Shown: positions 36,401 to 44,275 of the stretch, one piece after another
How positions within the stretch are numbered: the first letter of the stretch is position 1
Layout: each line of letters begins with the position of its first letter
DNA from: Bacillus sp. FJAT-27245
GTDB lineage: Bacteria; Bacillota; Bacilli; Bacillales; Cytobacillaceae
Length of the DNA: 64,000 nucleotides
NCBI RefSeq assembly: GCF_001273955.1
Contig: NZ_LIGI01000001.1
Location: forward strand, 661,917-725,916
Direction of reading: 5' to 3'
Position numbers and translations under genes: made by a program
Notes under the pieces: generated by a model
What the model was told of the DNA's origin: nothing
Database searches by the model: none
The model's input: only the letters and a program-made list of their open reading frames with translations

Positions 36401-37924
36401 ATGTATACATCCTCTGTTACGAGAATTACAGGGCTTGCATCCGGATTGGATACGGAATCAATTGTGAAAAAACTGATGGATGTAGAAAGGATTCCGCTTA
36501 ACCAGCTAAAGCAGAAACAGCAGAAGCAGACATGGCTACTTGACTCCTACCGCCAATTGAATTCAGATTTTCTTGCCTTCCGAAATTCAACACTGTTCAA
36601 TATGAAACTCTCAAGCTCCTACAATACATTTGAAGTGGCCTCCAGCCTATCGAATGCCATTACCGGTACGGGGACTGGAAGTGCCATCCAGGGAACTTAC
36701 TCAATCGGAGTAGAACGATTGGCCAGCCAGGCGGCTTTCACGGGTAATGTCAATCTGGATCCAACAAAAACACTTGAGGAACTAGGTAGGATTACAGAGG
36801 CAACTACCTTTTCCATAAGCGTTACCGACCCGGCCACTTTAACTGAAGGAATGGCTTCTATAGAAGTTTTACCTACTGATAAAATAGGTGATGTCGTTTC
36901 GAAGATTAATAGCGCTATCGATCCAACCTCTAAAAAAAGCCTCGGTCTCCAAGCTTTTTACGATGCTAATCTACAGCAGTTCACTATTCGGACAAAAGCG
37001 ACCGGAGATAAGGCAAAAATTGATCTTAGCAAAAATACACAGGATAGGCTTGATTTCCTGAAAGATACCTTTGGATTAGATACTTCAACTCCTGTTGCAG
37101 AAGGGAAGAATGCGCGGATCATTTTTGACGGAAAAGTTATAGATAATCTGTCAACGAACAATGCGACGATTATGGGCATAAACTTCAGTTTCAAGAGCAC
37201 GACCGTCGGCAGCAGTACGGTTACTGTTACCCGCAGCGTAGAAGCAGAAGTAAAGAATATAAAAGATTTTGTAGAAAAATATAATTCCCTGATTGATCGC
37301 CTGAACAAGCTTGTAACCGAACCCGTTTATAGAGATTATCAACCGCTTCTCGACGACCAAAAGACAGACATGTCGGAAAAGCAAATTGAGAAATGGGAAG
37401 AAAAAGCGAAGAGCGGGCTTTTGCGGAATGACAGCATCCTGACTGGCATCCTCAACAAAATGCGCGGGATTATGAACTCAACTGTCAGCACGGGAAGTTC
37501 CAATAATTCATTGAGTTCCATCGGGATTGGTTCCAAAAGCTATCAGGACAGAGGCAAGCTTTATATCGACGAAGCGAAATTAACCGCCGCCATCCAGGCG
37601 GACCCGGATGCAGTTCAAAAGCTTTTTTCACAGGTAGGCGATACAGGGGCAGGCAAAAACGGGCTAGTCAACCAACTATCAGATGAGATGCAAACGGCCA
37701 TTTCCCAACTGACAAAAAAAGCGGGAGTGACGGGAAATTCGCAAATGGACCAGAGTAATGTCGGCAGGCTGTTGGCCAGAATCCAAAACGATATTAACCG
37801 ACAGACCGACAGGCTGTTCAGGAAAGAAGACCAATACTACAGGCAGTTTACCGAAATGGAAAAAGCAATGGCCAAATTTAACTCGCAAAGCTCCTGGCTG
37901 TACCAACAATCAGGCGGTATGTAA
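36401..37924 (+). CDS. fliD: Filament cap protein FliD (HAP2)
   Basis: A 507-residue cap protein that folds flagellin monomers at the filament tip. It has the N-terminal RITGLASGLDTESIVKKLMDVERIPLNQLKQKQQKQTW and the C-terminal domain with IGIGSKSYQDRGKLYIDEAKLTAAIQADPDAVQKLF. Unlike in B. subtilis, fliS and the FliT-like gene do not follow; they lie in the fliM operon. AGGTG precedes ATG 36401. Monocistronic with a SigD-type promoter. Confidence 0.94.
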   Translation: MYTSSVTRITGLASGLDTESIVKKLMDVERIPLNQLKQKQQKQTWLLDSYRQLNSDFLAFRNSTLFNMKLSSSYNTFEVASSLSNAITGTGTGSAIQGTYSIGVERLASQAAFTGNVNLDPTKTLEELGRITEATTFSISVTDPATLTEGMASIEVLPTDKIGDVVSKINSAIDPTSKKSLGLQAFYDANLQQFTIRTKATGDKAKIDLSKNTQDRLDFLKDTFGLDTSTPVAEGKNARIIFDGKVIDNLSTNNATIMGINFSFKSTTVGSSTVTVTRSVEAEVKNIKDFVEKYNSLIDRLNKLVTEPVYRDYQPLLDDQKTDMSEKQIEKWEEKAKSGLLRNDSILTGILNKMRGIMNSTVSTGSSNNSLSSIGIGSKSYQDRGKLYIDEAKLTAAIQADPDAVQKLFSQVGDTGAGKNGLVNQLSDEMQTAISQLTKKAGVTGNSQMDQSNVGRLLARIQNDINRQTDRLFRKEDQYYRQFTEMEKAMAKFNSQSSWLYQQSGGM

Positions 37925-37935
37925 GAACAAAAAAA

Positions 37936-37961
37936 AGACCGATTTTATGCAAAATCGGTCT
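37936..37961. terminator. Bidirectional terminator between fliD and the glucosaminidase
   Basis: Perfect 11-bp arms (37936-37946 and 37951-37961). The minus-strand gene ends within the loop side, so the stop codon lies in the hairpin. Confidence 0.85.
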
Positions 37962-38646
37962 CTGCTGTAAGAGTGGCAAACTGCTTGTTAACGCCTTTCA
38001 CCCAGTGATTATTCAGGTTTGTTGGATCATTGGCAGCTCCGATTGGGGCATATTTCGCGCCAATTTGCGAAATCGTCAATTTTCCTTTATCAAGATAATT
38101 TTGACGAAGGTTCCTCGCCATATCGAAAATGCTGTCTTTGATGGAAGGGTAGGTTTTTAAGCCATCCTTGCCCATCATCCCGGCCACATTAAATTTAAAC
38201 CGGGCAGCATTCGAAGTTCCATTCCCGGTTTCATGGATGGAAATGGCGGCTAGCAATGCAGGGCTTATCTGATATTTTCGGCCGGCTTCAACAAAGAATT
38301 CGCCTGAATTTCCGAGTACCCCTCCGAGCCTTTGATTCAAAGTGGAGGAATCAATATTTGTACTTGTAATACTGGTTTGTTGGCCGGTTGACGTGGTTAA
38401 AGCTGATAATGCCTCTTGAGTGGAAGGCGCTATAGAAGCAAAGTTGTCCACAAAAGAAGTTGGTTTATCTGAAATTTCCAAGGCTTGTTGGCCGTTTTCG
38501 GCTTTGAGAAGAGCCTGTTCCAAAAGGAGCTGGAACGAGCTGTTTGATAATCCGAATGGGCCAAGGCGGCTGCTTTGTCCCAAAAGGGCTGTGTCCATAA
38601 GTGTTTTATATAAAAACCAATTGCTGGATATAGGTCCAACAGTCAT
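37945..38646 (-). CDS. Glucosaminidase-like peptidoglycan hydrolase (FlgJ-like)
   Basis: A 233-residue protein with a C-terminal glucosaminidase/lysozyme-like domain (about 120-225): ALLAAISIHETGNGTSNAA with the likely catalytic Glu, FNVAGMMG, YPSIKDSIFDMARNL and ISQIGAKYAPIGAANDPTNLNNHWV. The first 100 residues are Ser/Thr-rich and unstructured. There is no Sec signal or membrane helix, so if it acts on the wall it could leave through the flagellar exporter like proteobacterial FlgJ. It is convergent with fliD and divergent from fliK. Confidence 0.78.
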   Translation of the reverse strand: MTVGPISSNWFLYKTLMDTALLGQSSRLGPFGLSNSSFQLLLEQALLKAENGQQALEISDKPTSFVDNFASIAPSTQEALSALTTSTGQQTSITSTNIDSSTLNQRLGGVLGNSGEFFVEAGRKYQISPALLAAISIHETGNGTSNAARFKFNVAGMMGKDGLKTYPSIKDSIFDMARNLRQNYLDKGKLTISQIGAKYAPIGAANDPTNLNNHWVKGVNKQFATLTAETDFA

Positions 38647-38810
38647 GATCTACGCTCCTTCATGTAAGTCTGCTATTATTTTAACTTGTTTTCTTCCAAA
38701 ATCAACAGACCCTAAGAAAAAAATACTGTATTGTAATATTTTGTGAAGTCGATTACTATTTCTAGTATCCTTGTTGCAGCCTTTGGAATTTCAATTAGTA
38801 GGTGAAAAGA

Positions 38811-40085
38811 ATGATACAGCCAACTATGTTGGGAAATGTAAATAAAGCTGCTCCCGGGAAGGGGCAGGGGACCGAATCATCCACCGTGACGTCCTTCGAT
38901 CTCCTTCTTCAGATGGCAAGCGGGGAAGCGAATGGTGAACAAAAAGCTTCTGAAGAACCAGACGGTATGGAAGTTCAACAAAACCCATTTCTCCTGACAA
39001 ACCAGTTAGCGAATTTGACGGAACAGGAAGGTCCATCGCCAATTCAATCGGAGACCCAAGGGCAGGATGGAATAGAACCCGATCATCTAAGGCTCCGTCA
39101 AAAAGAGGATATGGCCCCGCAAATTGGAAAACAGTGGAACCTATCGATTTTGCACAAACTCACAAACGCAACTGGGCTAAACAACAATAGCCCCTTAATG
39201 CAGGAGCTGCAAAAAATGCTGGGTGAAAAAGTGGATGAGGGCTTAGATGGCGTTCAGATATCAGATGACTCACCAATCACGTTAGGTATGAAAGAGGGAG
39301 AGCAGAATCCGATTATTCTAGGTGACCTGCCAAGAGAGGCAGCCCATAACTCAGGAAATCCGCTTAAATCGGTACTGGTGCCGAGCAGCCTTCATGATTC
39401 TGGCGGAACCGGAAAAGAAACAGCTCTTACAACACCAGATACTGAATCGGCTTTAAAGCTAACGGATAGTGAAACAACTTTCAAGCCAACGGATACTAAA
39501 GTTGCTGCCGATGCTGATACCAAGATACCAACCAATGAATCCCGCCCGGCCCATCCGCTGCAGCCAGTTATCGCTGGCGATGTTCCTGTCCTAAGGGCTA
39601 ATAACTTCGAGCAGGACATTAAGCAGTTTTTCCAATCCGTCCTCCAGCCGCAACCCGCAATGGAAGGAAAGGAAGGAATGAAGCCGGTAGTCAGTTTCCA
39701 AAGATTTGTGGATGGAACTGAAGCAATTATCAAACTTTCGCCTGAGCATCTTGGGGATGTTGAAGTAAAGGTGAAAATCCAGGATGGACAGGTTAAAGCA
39801 GAATTTCTGGCCAGCACCCATCAAGGGAAAGACCTCCTTGAAACCCAGTTGCATGCTTTGCGTTCCGCCCTCGAAGTACAAGGGCTTCAGGTTGGAAAAA
39901 TTGATATTACGCTCCAATCAAGCAACAGCTTCATGGGAGCCTTCTCCCAAAGAGGGGATACAAATCCTAGGCAAGGAAATCAGGAATCAAGAAAGCGCGG
40001 CGAAGACAAAATTTCCGCTGAAGAAAATTACCACGATTACGGATTTGATACAGCAACTCATTCGCAAATAAATACTACAGCCTAA
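38811..40085 (+). CDS. fliK: Hook-length control protein FliK
   Basis: A 424-residue protein with a long low-complexity N-terminal half (Gln/Asp/Glu/Thr-rich) and a C-terminal hook-length domain: FQRFVDGTEAIIKLSPEHLGDVEVKVKIQDGQVKAEF, then LHALRSALEVQGLQVGKIDITL. FliK measures the hook and switches FlhB export specificity. ATG 38811 is preferred since AGGTG lies six bases before it; GTG 38802 overlaps that site. flgD follows by 13 bases. Confidence 0.88.
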   Translation: MIQPTMLGNVNKAAPGKGQGTESSTVTSFDLLLQMASGEANGEQKASEEPDGMEVQQNPFLLTNQLANLTEQEGPSPIQSETQGQDGIEPDHLRLRQKEDMAPQIGKQWNLSILHKLTNATGLNNNSPLMQELQKMLGEKVDEGLDGVQISDDSPITLGMKEGEQNPIILGDLPREAAHNSGNPLKSVLVPSSLHDSGGTGKETALTTPDTESALKLTDSETTFKPTDTKVAADADTKIPTNESRPAHPLQPVIAGDVPVLRANNFEQDIKQFFQSVLQPQPAMEGKEGMKPVVSFQRFVDGTEAIIKLSPEHLGDVEVKVKIQDGQVKAEFLASTHQGKDLLETQLHALRSALEVQGLQVGKIDITLQSSNSFMGAFSQRGDTNPRQGNQESRKRGEDKISAEENYHDYGFDTATHSQINTTA

Positions 40086-40098
40086 GGGAGGGAAAAGC

Positions 40099-40512
40099 TT
40101 GTCGTCAATTCAATCGATTAACTCCTACTCAGCGCCACAAGCGGGAAACACAACTAAACAGGAGCTTGGTAAAGAGGCTTTCCTGAAAATATTGGTTACC
40201 CAGCTTCAGCACCAGGACCCGACCCAGCCGCAGAATGACGGCGAGTTCATCGGGCAAATGGCCCAGCTGAGCGTCCTTGAGCAGCTATCAAATTTAAACA
40301 AGTCACTTACAGCCTATCTGGAATCATCGAATAACATTAGCCAATACTCATACGTCATGGGAAATAAAGTAACCTGGACAAACCCGGAAACGAACGCGCA
40401 GGAAAGTGGAGTTGTCACAGGAGTTCACTATAGAGACAATCTTGTCTATTTCAAAGTCGGGGATCAGGAGATCTTGTCAAGTGCCATCACTTCCATGGAA
40501 TTGGAAAAATAA
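40099..40512 (+). CDS. flgD: Hook assembly (cap) protein FlgD
   Basis: A 137-residue FlgD of the short Bacillus type: KEAFLKILVTQLQHQDPTQPQNDGEFIGQMAQLSVLEQLSNLN is the conserved N-terminal core, followed by a small SH3-like domain (YVMGNKVTWTNPET). It caps the growing hook. TTG 40099 follows GGGAGG. It sits between fliK and flgE, the standard order. Confidence 0.93.
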   Translation: MSSIQSINSYSAPQAGNTTKQELGKEAFLKILVTQLQHQDPTQPQNDGEFIGQMAQLSVLEQLSNLNKSLTAYLESSNNISQYSYVMGNKVTWTNPETNAQESGVVTGVHYRDNLVYFKVGDQEILSSAITSMELEK

Positions 40513-40527
40513 CAGGGGGAAAACATT

Positions 40528-41340
40528 ATGCTACGCTCACTAAACTCGGGAGTTTCAGGTCTCAAAGCCTTCCAAACCAAGCTAGATGTCATTGGTAACA
40601 ATATCGCAAACGTCAACACAGTCGGTTTCAAAAAAAGCAGAGTCGTATTCGAGGACATTTTTAGCCAGACAGTCAAAAACGCTTCCGGCCCTAATGCCAA
40701 TACTGGTGGCACAAACCCAATCCAAGTCGGTCTCGGAACGAAAGTGGGAAGCATTGATACAATGCACACGCCGGGAAGCCCAACCACAACAAATGTAGGG
40801 ACAGATTTATATTTGGATGGCGATGGATTTTTTGTCGTTCATAGTGTGGACAATACGGGTACTAAAAATTATTTTTTAACTAAAGCAGGGAACTTTACTT
40901 TTGACCAAAAAAACCAACTGGTGAATCAAAACGGGATGTTTGTAACAGATACTACTGGGAACAATATTACGGTAACGCCTGGAACTTATGTTTCTATATC
41001 TGTTGATTCTGATGGCTCAATAAAGGGGGTTAAGCCGGATGGCACTAGTGCGACAATCGGAAAAATCGGGACTGTTACAGTAAACAACCCTGCAGGTTTG
41101 AAAAAAGAAGGAGGTTCACTCTATTCTTTAACCCAAAATGCGGACAATAGGACTATTCCCGCACTGCTAGGCACTGCCAATAATAATCAAATTGTCTCCG
41201 GCGCCCTCGAAATGTCCAACGTTGACCTTTCAGAAGAAATGACGGATATGATCACAGCCCAACGCGGCTTCCAGGCAAATGCAAAAATCATTACCGTTTC
41301 GGATTCGGTTCTTGAAGAATTGGTTAATCTCAAACGTTAA
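40528..41340 (+). CDS. flgE: Flagellar hook protein FlgE
   Basis: A 270-residue hook protein of the short Bacillus type (often named FlgG there). N terminus MLRSLNSGVSGLKAFQTKLDVIGNNIANVNTVGFKKSR and C terminus GALEMSNVDLSEEMTDMITAQRGFQANAKIITVSDSVLEELVNLKR are nearly identical to the B. subtilis hook protein. Last gene of the fliK-flgD-flgE unit and followed by a terminator, which splits this operon from fliM. Confidence 0.93.
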   Translation: MLRSLNSGVSGLKAFQTKLDVIGNNIANVNTVGFKKSRVVFEDIFSQTVKNASGPNANTGGTNPIQVGLGTKVGSIDTMHTPGSPTTTNVGTDLYLDGDGFFVVHSVDNTGTKNYFLTKAGNFTFDQKNQLVNQNGMFVTDTTGNNITVTPGTYVSISVDSDGSIKGVKPDGTSATIGKIGTVTVNNPAGLKKEGGSLYSLTQNADNRTIPALLGTANNNQIVSGALEMSNVDLSEEMTDMITAQRGFQANAKIITVSDSVLEELVNLKR

Positions 41341-41352
41341 TAGTTTCTGAGT

Positions 41353-41391
41353 AAAAGGGTGGATACCTAAAAACTGGTATTCACCCTTTTT
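41353..41391 (+). terminator. Terminator after flgE
   Basis: AAAAGGGTGGATACC (41353-41367) and GGTATTCACCCTTTT (41376-41390), one mismatch, then T residues. A perfect 14-bp palindrome TGAGTATTTACTCA follows at 41393-41406. Confidence 0.88.
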
Positions 41392-41476
41392 GTGAGTATT
41401 TACTCAAAAAAAGTCAAAAATATGTATACTATTCGATTCATTTCGTGTTTTTATGACCGTTTTTTTAAAATCGCCA

Positions 41477-41505
41477 TTGAAATATTTTTTTCCAGGTGTT
41501 ATATT
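41477..41505 (+). promoter_or_regulatory. SigA-type promoter of the fliM-fliA operon
   Basis: TTGAAA (41477-41482), 17-base spacer, TATATT (41500-41505). Transcription would start near 41512, about 75 bases before the riboswitch. Confidence 0.65.
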
Positions 41506-41520
41506 TCAGTTAAATTACAA

Positions 41521-41580
41521 TAAAAAAAGTTGTAAAAAGTTCAAAAAAGTTCTAAAAAGTTCTAAAAAGTTCAAAAAAAA
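41521..41580 (+). repeat. Six 10-bp phased A-tract repeats in the fliM leader
   Basis: Consecutive decamers of consensus TCTAAAAAGT run from 41521 to 41580 with exact 10-bp spacing. A-tracts in phase with the helix are known to curve DNA. They lie between the assigned promoter and the riboswitch. Confidence 0.8.
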
Positions 41581-41586
41581 TTCGAA

Positions 41587-41672
41587 AATAGCAAACCTGG
41601 GGAAATCCAGCGACGCAAAGCTACAGGGGCTAAATTGTGTAAATAACAATATGCCAGCCAGTTGCCGAAAAT
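41587..41672 (+). ncRNA. GEMM-I cyclic-di-GMP riboswitch
   Basis: The conserved core is present in order: GCAAACC (41591-41597), a P1b hairpin CTGGG-GAAA-TCCAG with the GNRA tetraloop, GACGCAAAGCTAC with the diagnostic ACGCAAAGC, GGGGCTAA, a distal hairpin ATTGT/ACAAT, then GCCAGCCAGTTGCCGA. This is the class I c-di-GMP aptamer. It lies about 100 bases upstream of fliM and is followed by an intrinsic terminator, so it should set readthrough into the 17-kb fliM-fliA operon. Whether ligand turns the operon on or off is not decided by the sequence. Confidence 0.93.
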
Positions 41673-41694
41673 TAGGTTAGTCCTGAAAAATTAG

Positions 41695-41733
41695 AAGGGC
41701 GAGACTATTCTTCGGGATAGCCTTGCCTTTTTT
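41695..41733 (+). terminator. Riboswitch expression-platform terminator before fliM
   Basis: A stem of about 16 pairs with G-U pairs and one A-C mismatch (41695-41710 with 41715-41730), closed by a TTCG loop and followed by T residues. It lies 23 bases after the aptamer and 43 bases before fliM. Confidence 0.88.
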
Positions 41734-41775
41734 GATGCGAAAATTTGTATTTTTTGAAGTTAGGAGGTTGATCAA

Positions 41776-42744
41776 GTGGGGGTTAGAACTTCCAAGTCGC
41801 ACGAAGGCGTCAACATGGATAAAACAGCATCCATTAAAGTATACGACTTCAAAAAAGCTTTGCGCTTTTCCATGGAGCAGGTAAGAGTGTTAACGAGAAT
41901 CCACGAAAATTTTGCCTATCAGCTTGCATCTTTCATTTCGGCTGAGCTTCGTTCCATTGTCCAGGTCGAAGTGGGCGCGGTTGAACAAATGCTTTATGAG
42001 GAATTTATTAATGAATTGCCTGACACAACGATTATGAGTGTGTTTGAAGCGAAGGAACAGGAAATCCGCATGGTCCTTAACATGAATCCGGAAATGGCAT
42101 ACGGAATGATTGACCGGATGCTGGGAGGAAAGGGCGCTGTAAAGGAAATTGAAAGAGCCGCCTTGACGCCGATTGAAACAAATGTTTTAAAACACCTTTT
42201 GGAAGGGGTTGTCAAAACCCTCCAGAAAGCATGGAACGACATCATCACCTTGCAGCTAAGATTATTGAACCTCGAAACGAACCCGCAATTTTTACAACTA
42301 GCGATACCTACAGAGACAGTTATTGTTGTCACTTTTCAAATAACCATTGGAAACAGGATTGAATCAATGCGGCTTTGCATTCCATACATATTGCTGGAGC
42401 CGTTTATCCCAAAGCTGTCATCCCATAACTGGTATGGGCACAACAAATGGGTGAAAAACAAGGAAGAGAGCGAGTTTTTACAGGAACGGATTGAGCATTT
42501 GGCAGTACCGCTCATTGTTGAATTGGGAAGGGCAACCATTACGATGGAAGAGCTTTTGGGACTTTCGGAAAATGATGTTCTCCAGCTGAACCAGCCGGTC
42601 GATGAGCCCCTCCATGTAAAGGTGAATGAGGAAACGAAATTCCTCGCTCATCCAGGAATTAGGAAATCACGTGTCGCCGCGAAAATTGAGAAGGTGATAG
42701 AAGGAGATACGCAAAATGGAAAATGGGAAATTGACACAAGATGA
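41776..42744 (+). CDS. fliM: Flagellar switch protein FliM lacking the CheY-docking motif
   Basis: A 322-residue C-ring protein. The middle CheC-like domain (VYDFKKALRFSMEQVRVLTRIHENFAYQL, then NMNPEMAYGMIDRMLGGKG with the FliG-contacting segment) and the C-terminal SpoA domain (about 245-310) are normal. The first 20 residues, GVRTSKSHEGVNMDKTASI, do not contain the L-S-Q-x-E-I-D-A-L-L motif that binds phospho-CheY in other FliM. GTG 41776 has AGGAGG eight bases upstream; no upstream in-frame start could restore the motif because the region is the terminator. Confidence 0.9.
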   Translation: MGVRTSKSHEGVNMDKTASIKVYDFKKALRFSMEQVRVLTRIHENFAYQLASFISAELRSIVQVEVGAVEQMLYEEFINELPDTTIMSVFEAKEQEIRMVLNMNPEMAYGMIDRMLGGKGAVKEIERAALTPIETNVLKHLLEGVVKTLQKAWNDIITLQLRLLNLETNPQFLQLAIPTETVIVVTFQITIGNRIESMRLCIPYILLEPFIPKLSSHNWYGHNKWVKNKEESEFLQERIEHLAVPLIVELGRATITMEELLGLSENDVLQLNQPVDEPLHVKVNEETKFLAHPGIRKSRVAAKIEKVIEGDTQNGKWEIDTR

Positions 42745-43093
42745 AATAGATGCCCTTCTGGGAGAGACGAGCGGGGAGGTGTTCCATTTTAGCGAGCTTG
42801 AACCAGATGTAGTTGGCCGTGCTTACGAAGACAGCATGAATATGGACCTTCTTCTCGATATTCCGCTCGAAGTCGTTGTCGAATTGGGAAGGACGAAGAA
42901 AAAAATAAGCGAAGTACTGGAGCTGACAAGCGGCTCGATAGTTGAACTTGAAAAAATGGCCGGCGAGCCGGTTGACGTTTATGTGAACAATAAATTGATT
43001 GCCATCGGCGAGGTTGTCGTTATTGATGAACACTTTGGGGTACGGATCAAGGAAATCATGCGCTCACCCGTAAAAGAAGTTGGTACCAGGTGA
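42716..43093 (+). CDS. fliN: Flagellar switch protein FliN with FliY-type CheY-docking N terminus
   Basis: A 125-residue protein. L-T-Q-D-E-I-D-A-L-L at residues 6-15 is the CheY-P docking motif known from FliM and FliY. After a short linker comes the SpoA domain MDLLLDIPLEVVVELGRTKKKISEVLELTSGSIVELEKMAGEPVDVYVNN, which is almost the FliY C terminus. The CheC-like phosphatase domain of FliY, about 200 residues, is absent. It overlaps fliM by 29 bases, the position of fliY in B. subtilis. Confidence 0.9.
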   Translation: MENGKLTQDEIDALLGETSGEVFHFSELEPDVVGRAYEDSMNMDLLLDIPLEVVVELGRTKKKISEVLELTSGSIVELEKMAGEPVDVYVNNKLIAIGEVVVIDEHFGVRIKEIMRSPVKEVGTR

Positions 43094-43458
43094 TTGGCGC
43101 ACTTGAGGAAAAGCTCGCGCAGTTAAAGCGGTTTGGCGCGATTTCGGATAAACTGCTCGACGCGCTGCAAAATGGCAGAAATGAAGAGATAGATTCATTG
43201 CTCGAAGAAAGGGAAACGTGCATTTCTTCAATCGGCCTAGTCGAAAAAGAAGCTGGCTCGCCGCTCATAGATTACCGGATCAAAGCACTCTTGTCTGAGT
43301 TGGCGGCAAAGGAAAAACAATTGGATGATAGATTCAAAGAAATCTTGCAAAAGATGACCAAAAGCATCAGGGATGTTAGACGGGAGCAATATGTTACACG
43401 GCAATACGATGATTGGTTGCCTGTAACCGAAGGCTATTTTTACGATAAGAAAAGTTGA
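43090..43458 (+). CDS. FliT/FlgN-like small helical protein
   Basis: A 122-residue, highly charged helical protein whose GTG start overlaps the fliN stop (GTGA). It lies directly before fliS, and size, helicity and neighbours suggest a FliT-type export chaperone for FliD, but sequence similarity is too weak to be sure. The segment DALQNGRNEEIDSLLEERETCISSI resembles the helical hairpin of FlgN/FliT chaperones. Confidence 0.6.
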   Translation: MIGALEEKLAQLKRFGAISDKLLDALQNGRNEEIDSLLEERETCISSIGLVEKEAGSPLIDYRIKALLSELAAKEKQLDDRFKEILQKMTKSIRDVRREQYVTRQYDDWLPVTEGYFYDKKS

Positions 43459-43470
43459 GGAGGCACTACA

Positions 43471-43842
43471 TTGTTGAACCCAAGCGAGATTTACCAGCGG
43501 AATCAGGTTACTACCGCGCGGGCGGAGGAACTGACACTTATGCTTTATAACGGGGGGATAAAATTCCTTCAGCAGGCGAAGGCCGCGATTGAAAAAAAGG
43601 ACGTCGCCCAAGCGCATTCCCATATCACCAGGGTGCAGGATATCGTAACTGAACTGATGGTGACGCTGAACATGGATTATGAAATCTCAAAAACTCTACT
43701 ACCTTTATACGAATATATGAAACGCAGGCTAATTGAAGCAAACATCGGAAAAGATTCTGAGATGCTCACCGAGGTAGAAGGCATGTTTCAAGAGCTCCGC
43801 ACCACTTGGGCGCAGGCAATGAAGCAGGCAAAATCGGTATAA
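43471..43842 (+). CDS. fliS: Flagellin chaperone FliS
   Basis: A 123-residue four-helix chaperone that keeps flagellin unfolded for export. NQVTTARAEELTLMLYNGGIKFLQQAKAAIEKKD and LNMDYEISKTLLPLYEYMKRRLIEANIGKD match the family. TTG 43471 follows GAGGAGG. Its location in the fliM operon rather than after fliD puts filament chaperone supply under riboswitch control here. Confidence 0.92.
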   Translation: MLNPSEIYQRNQVTTARAEELTLMLYNGGIKFLQQAKAAIEKKDVAQAHSHITRVQDIVTELMVTLNMDYEISKTLLPLYEYMKRRLIEANIGKDSEMLTEVEGMFQELRTTWAQAMKQAKSV

Positions 43843-43875
43843 GCCGGTATCGGCAACCCATAAAAAGGATGGCAG

Positions 43876-44268
43876 GTGAAAGAGTTGAATACGATAGGCC
43901 TTCTAACAAGCGCGCTTGATGCTTCCGCCTTAAGGCAAAAGGCGATATCCAATAACATTGCCAACGTGGATACCCCAAATTATCGGGCTTCAAGGGTCGC
44001 CTTTGAAGAAATTCTTCAGAAGGAAATGAACAGCAGATTCACCGGAAAGCGTACAGACGAAAGGCATTTCGCGATTGGCGCTCAGGGCGGTATCCCAGCG
44101 GCGAAGCTGAAACAGGAAAACAATGTTTTCCAGAATAGCGGCAATGGTGTCGACATCGACTACGAAATGTCGCAGCTTAGCCAAAACACCATCTGGTATC
44201 AATCACTGACATACGGCATCAATGAAGAGTTCAATCTCATTAAAACCGCAATCAGGGGAAGGAGCTAA
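43876..44268 (+). CDS. flgB: Flagellar proximal rod protein FlgB
   Basis: A 130-residue rod protein: LTSALDASALRQKAISNNIANVDTPNYRASRVAFEEIL at the N terminus and NGVDIDYEMSQLSQNTIWYQSLTYGINEEFNLIKTAI at the C terminus. First of the flgB-flgC-fliE group, as in the B. subtilis fla/che operon. GTG 43876 follows AAGGAT; TTG 43885 after AGGTG is a possible alternative start. Confidence 0.92.
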   Translation: MKELNTIGLLTSALDASALRQKAISNNIANVDTPNYRASRVAFEEILQKEMNSRFTGKRTDERHFAIGAQGGIPAAKLKQENNVFQNSGNGVDIDYEMSQLSQNTIWYQSLTYGINEEFNLIKTAIRGRS

Positions 44269-44275
44269 TCTGTAA

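Noticed and set aside
38748..38755. SigD-type promoter before fliK (GTCGATTA)
   Set aside because: The -10 has two further mismatches and there is no CTAC or TAAA at 15 bases upstream.
41393..41406. Perfect palindrome TGAGTATTTACTCA as a regulator site for fliM
   Set aside because: It lies about 70 bases upstream of the assigned -35 and directly after the flgE terminator; a single 14-bp palindrome in AT-rich DNA is weak evidence.
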